From the NCBI GenBank assembly GCA_900323505.1, contig OOIN01000021.1:496001-560000 (forward strand): a stretch of 64,000 nt of DNA, given 5' to 3'. A program made the translations under genes and the position numbers. Source of the stretch: Ustilago trichophora. Taxonomy: Eukaryota > Basidiomycota > Ustilaginomycetes > Ustilaginales > Ustilaginaceae. The notes under the pieces are model-generated. The model ran no database searches. It was given only the letters and a program-made list of their open reading frames with translations, and was not told the origin of the DNA. Positions 59,768 through 64,000 of this stretch are shown here, in pieces (position 1 is the stretch's first letter; every line of letters begins with the position of its first letter).

Positions 59768-60469
59768 CTAAACTCTGCGCACCTTGTCCTCGATCTTCTT
59801 TGCCTCGGCCTTGGCCGAGTCGAGAGCCTGCTGGCCTTTTTGTTCCACCTTTTCGACGACGTTGGCGCCCTTGTCCTGGGCCTTTTCGAGACCGTCTGCG
59901 GCCTTATCCTTGGCAGCGGAGAAAGCTTCACCGGCCTTTTGTTGGAGCTTCTCGAAGGTGGTCTGCGGTGCCGAGCTGGTTGCGGAAACCTTGGCGGAAG
60001 AGGAAGAGGGGACGACGCGGACACCGGGGACAGCGACGGGGTTGAAGGAGCGCTCGCAGTCGGTGTATGCAGAGCCGAGACCGAAACCGGTACCGAGCCA
60101 GACTGGGAAAGCTCGTCCTGTTTTGCGAAGTCGAGAAGCAAATGAAGTAAGAGGAAGAAAGCGGTGAGTGGAGCGCAGTGAATTTGGCTATGCTAAGTGT
60201 GCTGAGACTTACGTCGGAAGAGAAGAACCGAGAGAACGACACCGGCAGAGAAGCCGATACCGGTCTTGACTACTGCATTGCTAATGCAAAGATCGGTCTG
60301 TTTAGAGAGGAGTCATGCAAGAAACAAGTCGTCAGCCTCCTTAGTCCCCCTCGTTCATTCATGTCTTACTATGTTGGCGGTAGTGTCGTGGTCAACAGCT
60401 CACCTTCTGGGAGATGATGTCCTCGGACGACACCTTGGTGTTGGATGTAGAAGCCTGCTGCGATGCCAT
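59768..60469 (-). CDS. mic10: MICOS subunit Mic10 with long C-terminal extension, three exons
   Basis: Exons 60404-60469, 60213-60297 and 59768-60117 join in frame to 166 residues; donors are GTGAGC and GTAAGT, both acceptors end ACAG. Mic10 bends cristae junction membranes. TM1 is at ~35-49 (GIGFSAGVVLSVLLF), then FRRRAFPVWLGTGFGLGSAY, in which TM2 carries G59-x-G61-x-G63-x-G65, the oligomerisation motif of Mic10. The RRAFPVW block is also diagnostic. Typical Mic10 ends soon after TM2 at ~80-100 residues. Here ~90 more residues follow, mostly an Ala/Lys/Glu-rich amphipathic helix with repeating AKDKA/EKAQDKG-like units. It lies next to another mitochondrial membrane protein gene. Confidence 0.92.
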
Positions 60470-61186
60470 TGTTTGCCGATACGAATAGGAGCGGAAAAGG
60501 TTTGATGGTGGTTAGGCAAGATCAACAACAGCGACGAGATCGACTTTGTGTGAGTGTGTTGGATCATGAGCCGTGCATCCTGGCCAAATCGCAATTCTTC
60601 CGAAACAGACTGGTCAACTGCGATTCATTCCGATTTCGCTTCGATCGTCATTTTCCCGACCAACCTCCACTCTTCCTTCGGCCGAGTCAAACACGCGTTG
60701 ATTTTTCTCGCGTCTTTTTTGGATGTTAGAGTTTGATTGGCAGTGTCGGCGCCGGTGGCAAGCAAGACACCGAACCCGAACTGATCGACCGAGCTGTTCC
60801 CGATTCTGTCATAGTTACGCAGTCCACATTTGAGTCTACACCGGTGAATTTCTGTCTCTGAGTCGGCTTGCACAACACCTAAAACGGTAGACCGGCGCCG
60901 ACTGAAGCGAAATATTGTTGCATGGCAATGAGCAGATGCGACCTGATCCCGGAGGCTGAGGCGTTGACTGTCAGCCTCGGTGTCAGCTCGGTCCTTGCCT
61001 CTTTCTCGTTGCACCGGCAATCTTGACCGACTGCGCCGTCCTCAGGTTGAATCCTGCATCGATTAAATGTGGGGCGATCAATCTTGCCGGTGCCCGTGCG
61101 CCCGCTTGTGACTTAAACGAATACATCCTTGCTCATTTCTGCCCGCACGTTGCCCCAACACAACCACCAAGATATCTTCGAATAAG
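60470..61186. promoter_or_regulatory. divergent promoter region (mic10 / alpha-glucosidase)
   Basis: 717 bp between start codons of opposite orientation. No gene supported within it; the 131-codon minus frame at 60625-61020 has no recognisable content. Confidence 0.45.
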
Positions 61187-62956
61187 ATGGCAGCTTCCGC
61201 TAAGGCAGACAAACGTACTTTCTGGTTCCGTGATGCAGTCGTGTATCAAATTTGGCCTGCGTCCTACAAGGACAGCAACAACGATGGCATTGGCGATATT
61301 CAGGGCATCATCTCGACCCTCGACTACGTGAAATCACTCGGAGTCAATACGATCTGGCTCTCGCCCATGTACGATTCCCCTCAGGTCGACATGGGCTACG
61401 ACATTTCCGACTATCAGAACGTCTATCCCCCCTATGGAACCTTGCAAGACATGGAAGAGCTGATCTGTGAATGCCACGCGCGCGAGATCAAGCTTATCCT
61501 AGATCTGGTGATCAATCACACCTCAGACCAGCACGCTTGGTTTCAAGAATCGAAAAAGAGCAGAGACAATCCCAAAAGAGACTGGTACATCTGGCGTCCT
61601 GCCAAGTACGACCCCGACACGGGCGAGCGCAGACCACCGAACAACTGGAGAGGAGCCCTCAACCAGTCGGCCTGGACATGGGACCAAGATACCCAAGAAT
61701 ATTATTTGCATCTTTTCACGCCGCAGCAGCCAGATCTCAACTGGACCAACGACGAGTGCAGACGCACCTTGTACGAGGATACGATCGAATTTTGGCTCAA
61801 GAAGGGTATCAATGGGTTTAGAGTCGACACGGTCAATCTGTACAGCAAGCCGATGGACTTTCCGGATGCGCCCATCACAGATCCCAATGCCGAGTGGCAG
61901 ATTGGCGACAGCGTCTTCTGCAACGGTCCAAGGATGCACGAGTATCTTCAAGAGATGGGAGCCATCTTTGCCAAGTACGACGCCATGACAGTGGGAGAAC
62001 TGCCGGCTACACCCAATATTGAGGACGTGATCAGATACATCTCAGCAGAGCGCAACGAGCTGAGCCAAGTATTCCAGTTCGACATCTCGAAGCTCGGCAG
62101 AGACGACAATGATTTCTATGCCACTCATCCCTTTTCGCTGAAAGAGCTGAAGGAAGTGGTGGAAAAATGGCAGCGATTCGTCGAGGGTACCGATGCCTGG
62201 CCCACCGTGTTTTTGGAGAATCACGATTTGCCGAGGGCCATCACCAAATACGCTTCGGACAAGCCCGAATTCACGGCGGCGAGCGGAAAGATGCTCGCAT
62301 TGATGCTAATTGGGCTGACAGGGACGCTGTACATCTACCAGGGACAAGAGATTGGAATGACCAATGCACCAAAGAGCTGGGGTCCCGAAGAGTACAAGGA
62401 TGTGATTGCGGTCAACTACTATCGAGATGCCGTGACTCGCTCAGATGGAGATCCAATAGTGTTGAAGAAGACGCTGGACGACATCAACAGGCAGGGAAGA
62501 GACAGCGCACGCACGCCGGTGCACTGGAGTTCAGTGCCCAACGGAGGGTTCAGCGCGGATCCGAGCACAACGCCATGGATGAGAACGATGGACAACTACA
62601 CCAGCATCAACGTCGCCGCTCAGGAGGCTGATCCCAAGTCGGTGCTTGCTTTCTACCGCAAAGCTTTGGCGGTGAGAAAGCAACAAGCGCCTTTGCTGGG
62701 CAGAGGCGAGTTTAGGCTGCTAGATAGGGATCATGAGACGCTTTTCCAGTACGTCAAGATTCCAGAGGGCGGCAAGGATGATGAAGCTGGAGAGAGGGCT
62801 TTTGTGGTGCTCAATTTCTCAGATAGCGTTCAAGAGTACGAGGTGCCAGAAGAAGCAGGCGGACCAAAAGCCACGCTGCTGCTCGAAACGCCAGAGAACG
62901 GAGAAGCAGGCAAGCTGGGACCTTGGGAAGGCAGGATGTATATCTACCGGCCTTGA
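61187..62956 (+). CDS. GH13 alpha-glucosidase (maltase / oligo-1,6-glucosidase type)
   Basis: 589 codons, one exon, very close in length to yeast maltases (~584). It lacks a signal peptide and is expected to be cytosolic. Conserved GH13 regions: VNTIWLSPMYDSPQVDMGYD, LILDLVINHTSDQHAWF, GFRVDTVNLYSK (nucleophile D214), MTVGELPATP (acid/base E271), and FLENHDLPR (D347). The catalytic triad is complete and the (beta/alpha)8 barrel is followed by a C-terminal beta domain. It should hydrolyse maltose and related alpha-glucosides after uptake. Pairing with a sugar transporter at the window end is possible but not shown. Confidence 0.95.
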   Translation: MAASAKADKRTFWFRDAVVYQIWPASYKDSNNDGIGDIQGIISTLDYVKSLGVNTIWLSPMYDSPQVDMGYDISDYQNVYPPYGTLQDMEELICECHAREIKLILDLVINHTSDQHAWFQESKKSRDNPKRDWYIWRPAKYDPDTGERRPPNNWRGALNQSAWTWDQDTQEYYLHLFTPQQPDLNWTNDECRRTLYEDTIEFWLKKGINGFRVDTVNLYSKPMDFPDAPITDPNAEWQIGDSVFCNGPRMHEYLQEMGAIFAKYDAMTVGELPATPNIEDVIRYISAERNELSQVFQFDISKLGRDDNDFYATHPFSLKELKEVVEKWQRFVEGTDAWPTVFLENHDLPRAITKYASDKPEFTAASGKMLALMLIGLTGTLYIYQGQEIGMTNAPKSWGPEEYKDVIAVNYYRDAVTRSDGDPIVLKKTLDDINRQGRDSARTPVHWSSVPNGGFSADPSTTPWMRTMDNYTSINVAAQEADPKSVLAFYRKALAVRKQQAPLLGRGEFRLLDRDHETLFQYVKIPEGGKDDEAGERAFVVLNFSDSVQEYEVPEEAGGPKATLLLETPENGEAGKLGPWEGRMYIYRP

Positions 62957-63795
62957 GCTTCTTCCACGCGACAGGTCTTGGCATTTTCGTGCCAGGAAGA
63001 AGAGGGCATCCTGACATATGCAGGTACGACCACGATGATCAATCGGGCAATCAGACATCCGACTTAACTTAGAGTCGAGATCTTGTAGAATCGAGTGGTA
63101 CTGTATGAGCCCTACCACGACGACGACATGTGGCAGCCAAACCTGGCGAAGTTGTCGGTTTTTGGTGATCTTCGAAAATGTCACTAAATCCGAACTTTGA
63201 AATTTGGCTGCGGTGAGGTGCGGCTGTCAGAATTTCATGTCGTGATTTTCTTGTGATTTTCACCCTCAGCCGTCGGTCAACTTTCCGTAGGGTCGAATAT
63301 CCGCGAATCGAAGATCGGCTCGGCTCGCTTTAATCGCCGTTTTGACAAAATTTGTCCTCCCTTGCCAGTCTTGTGACACTCTGTTTGTCGTGAGTTTGCT
63401 CGCTTCAGTCGACCCACTTTGTCCCATTCCGCATTCCATCCAATCGACGACGACTGATGAAGCAAACATGCAGAGCTTGACAGGGTCCTTGCATGCATGA
63501 GCAATCTTCCGAGCACGCCATCGACCTCCTCACTGACGAATATCAAGTCCGTCCAAAACCACCAAACTAACCTTCCTCACCCTCCCCTTTCGATCTTGAG
63601 TGCACCTGAGACTCATGTGGGTTCGCACTATGCTTACAGCCGAGTTAGCCACATGGCTAGCAGGCTTCTGTCCAGGTCCAGTCCCATATACCCTTCATCT
63701 TTCGTGAAGTTACATTCTTTCTTTCCTGTCATCCCTCCACCACCACACCCCCGGCGCCACTCACAAACCCTTGCTTTGCAGGGCGATCAACCATC
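62957..63795. other. intergenic region before the last gene
   Basis: 839 bp with no supported gene. The last ~250 bp is a C/T-rich leader. An ATG frame at 63497-63871 overlaps the next start in another frame and looks non-coding. Confidence 0.5.
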
Positions 63796-64000
63796 ATGTC
63801 GAACAACCTCGATAACACCAACAACGACATTGCCGTCGTCGACCAGGCTCCCGAGTCGCGACCTCCCATGACCACCAAAGAGTCGCAAGTCACTCTCGAC
63901 AAGGATGACGCCACAACATTGTCCAAGGTTGGGTCAAAGACCACCAGCACAGACTTTGGCCCCTCCCATCCTCCCATCAGCGATGCTGCTCTTCAGCAGG
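63796..64000 (+). CDS. N terminus of an unidentified protein (3' truncated by window edge)
   Basis: The ATG at 63796 opens 68 codons to the end of the window: MSNNLDNTNNDIAVVDQAPE, then Thr/Ser/Asp-rich hydrophilic sequence. There is no signal peptide and no domain yet. A hydrophilic N-terminal tail of this kind is common in fungal membrane transporters, but the visible part does not prove it. Confidence 0.55.
   Translation, partial: MSNNLDNTNNDIAVVDQAPESRPPMTTKESQVTLDKDDATTLSKVGSKTTSTDFGPSHPPISDAALQQ

Noticed and set aside
61021..61090. tRNA-like GGTTGAATCC stretch upstream of the alpha-glucosidase gene
   Set aside because: The T-loop lacks the TTCGA consensus and no acceptor or D arm can be paired. 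No tRNA, rRNA or snRNA was convincing anywhere in the window.
1..64000. CRISPR array, prophage, bacterial operon or biosynthetic cluster
   Set aside because: No regularly spaced repeats, no phage or bacterial-type genes, and no synthase genes next to the peroxidase. The window is eukaryotic housekeeping DNA.

Overview
The window looks like nuclear DNA from a smut fungus (Basidiomycota, Ustilaginaceae-like). Most genes are one long uninterrupted frame of 300-1800 codons. The few introns are short (77-167 bp) with GT..AG ends. Proteins are rich in Ser/Ala/Pro low-complexity sequence. Intergenic DNA carries poly-A/T, (GA)n, (CA)n and pyrimidine-rich leaders. Gene assignments come from conserved motifs read by eye, without database searches, and the species cannot be fixed from sequence alone.

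Layout, left to right. 2-694 is the 3' end of an ER GH47/EDEM-like mannosidase. 1177-5310 is TRAPP subunit Trs85. 7585-10974 encodes a GATA factor with two zinc fingers. 11322-12253 is a non-coding element with terminal inverted repeats, apparently a MITE-like transposon. 12425-14809 (-) is an unrecognised protein with an OB-fold-like C terminus, divergent from the splicing factor Saf4/CCDC130 (15112-16023). 16237-21744 (-) is an 1835-residue multi-pass membrane protein of unknown function. 22836-23434 is a four-exon gene for a 74-residue protein, and 24289-26475 a Ser-rich single-pass membrane protein. 26651-29728 (-) is the exosome nuclease Dis3.

A gene-free stretch of about 4.5 kb leads to a MAPK-phosphatase-like dual-specificity phosphatase (34219-37428). 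A second, homopolymer-rich gap precedes a Dip5-like amino acid permease (40424-42301) whose only in-frame junction is GC-AG. Next come a C2H2 zinc-finger protein (42643-44412, -), phosphopantothenate-cysteine ligase (45072-46217), a Whi5/Nrm1-like G1/S repressor candidate (47056-48912, -) with four ACGCGT boxes upstream, SUMO ligase Siz1/PIAS (50013-52455, -), RNA exonuclease Rex3 (53104-55125, -) and a membrane-anchored heme-thiolate peroxidase (55645-56892, -).

The right end holds very small genes: a 47-codon frame, a possible spliced 54-codon gene, a 91-residue secreted protein, a DMAC1-like mitochondrial protein and the MICOS subunit Mic10 with an extended tail. A cytosolic-type GH13 alpha-glucosidase (61187-62956) and the 5' end of one more gene (63796 to the edge) follow.

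This is mostly a housekeeping neighbourhood (trafficking, RNA decay, splicing, SUMO, CoA synthesis, mitochondrial membrane), not a metabolic cluster. The less ordinary items are the Whi5/Nrm1-like gene with its ACGCGT cluster, the inverted-repeat element, the OB-fold-like protein, the large orphan membrane protein, the GC-AG intron, the Mic10 tail, and a palindromic TACTGTAC-type motif scattered through the non-coding DNA.
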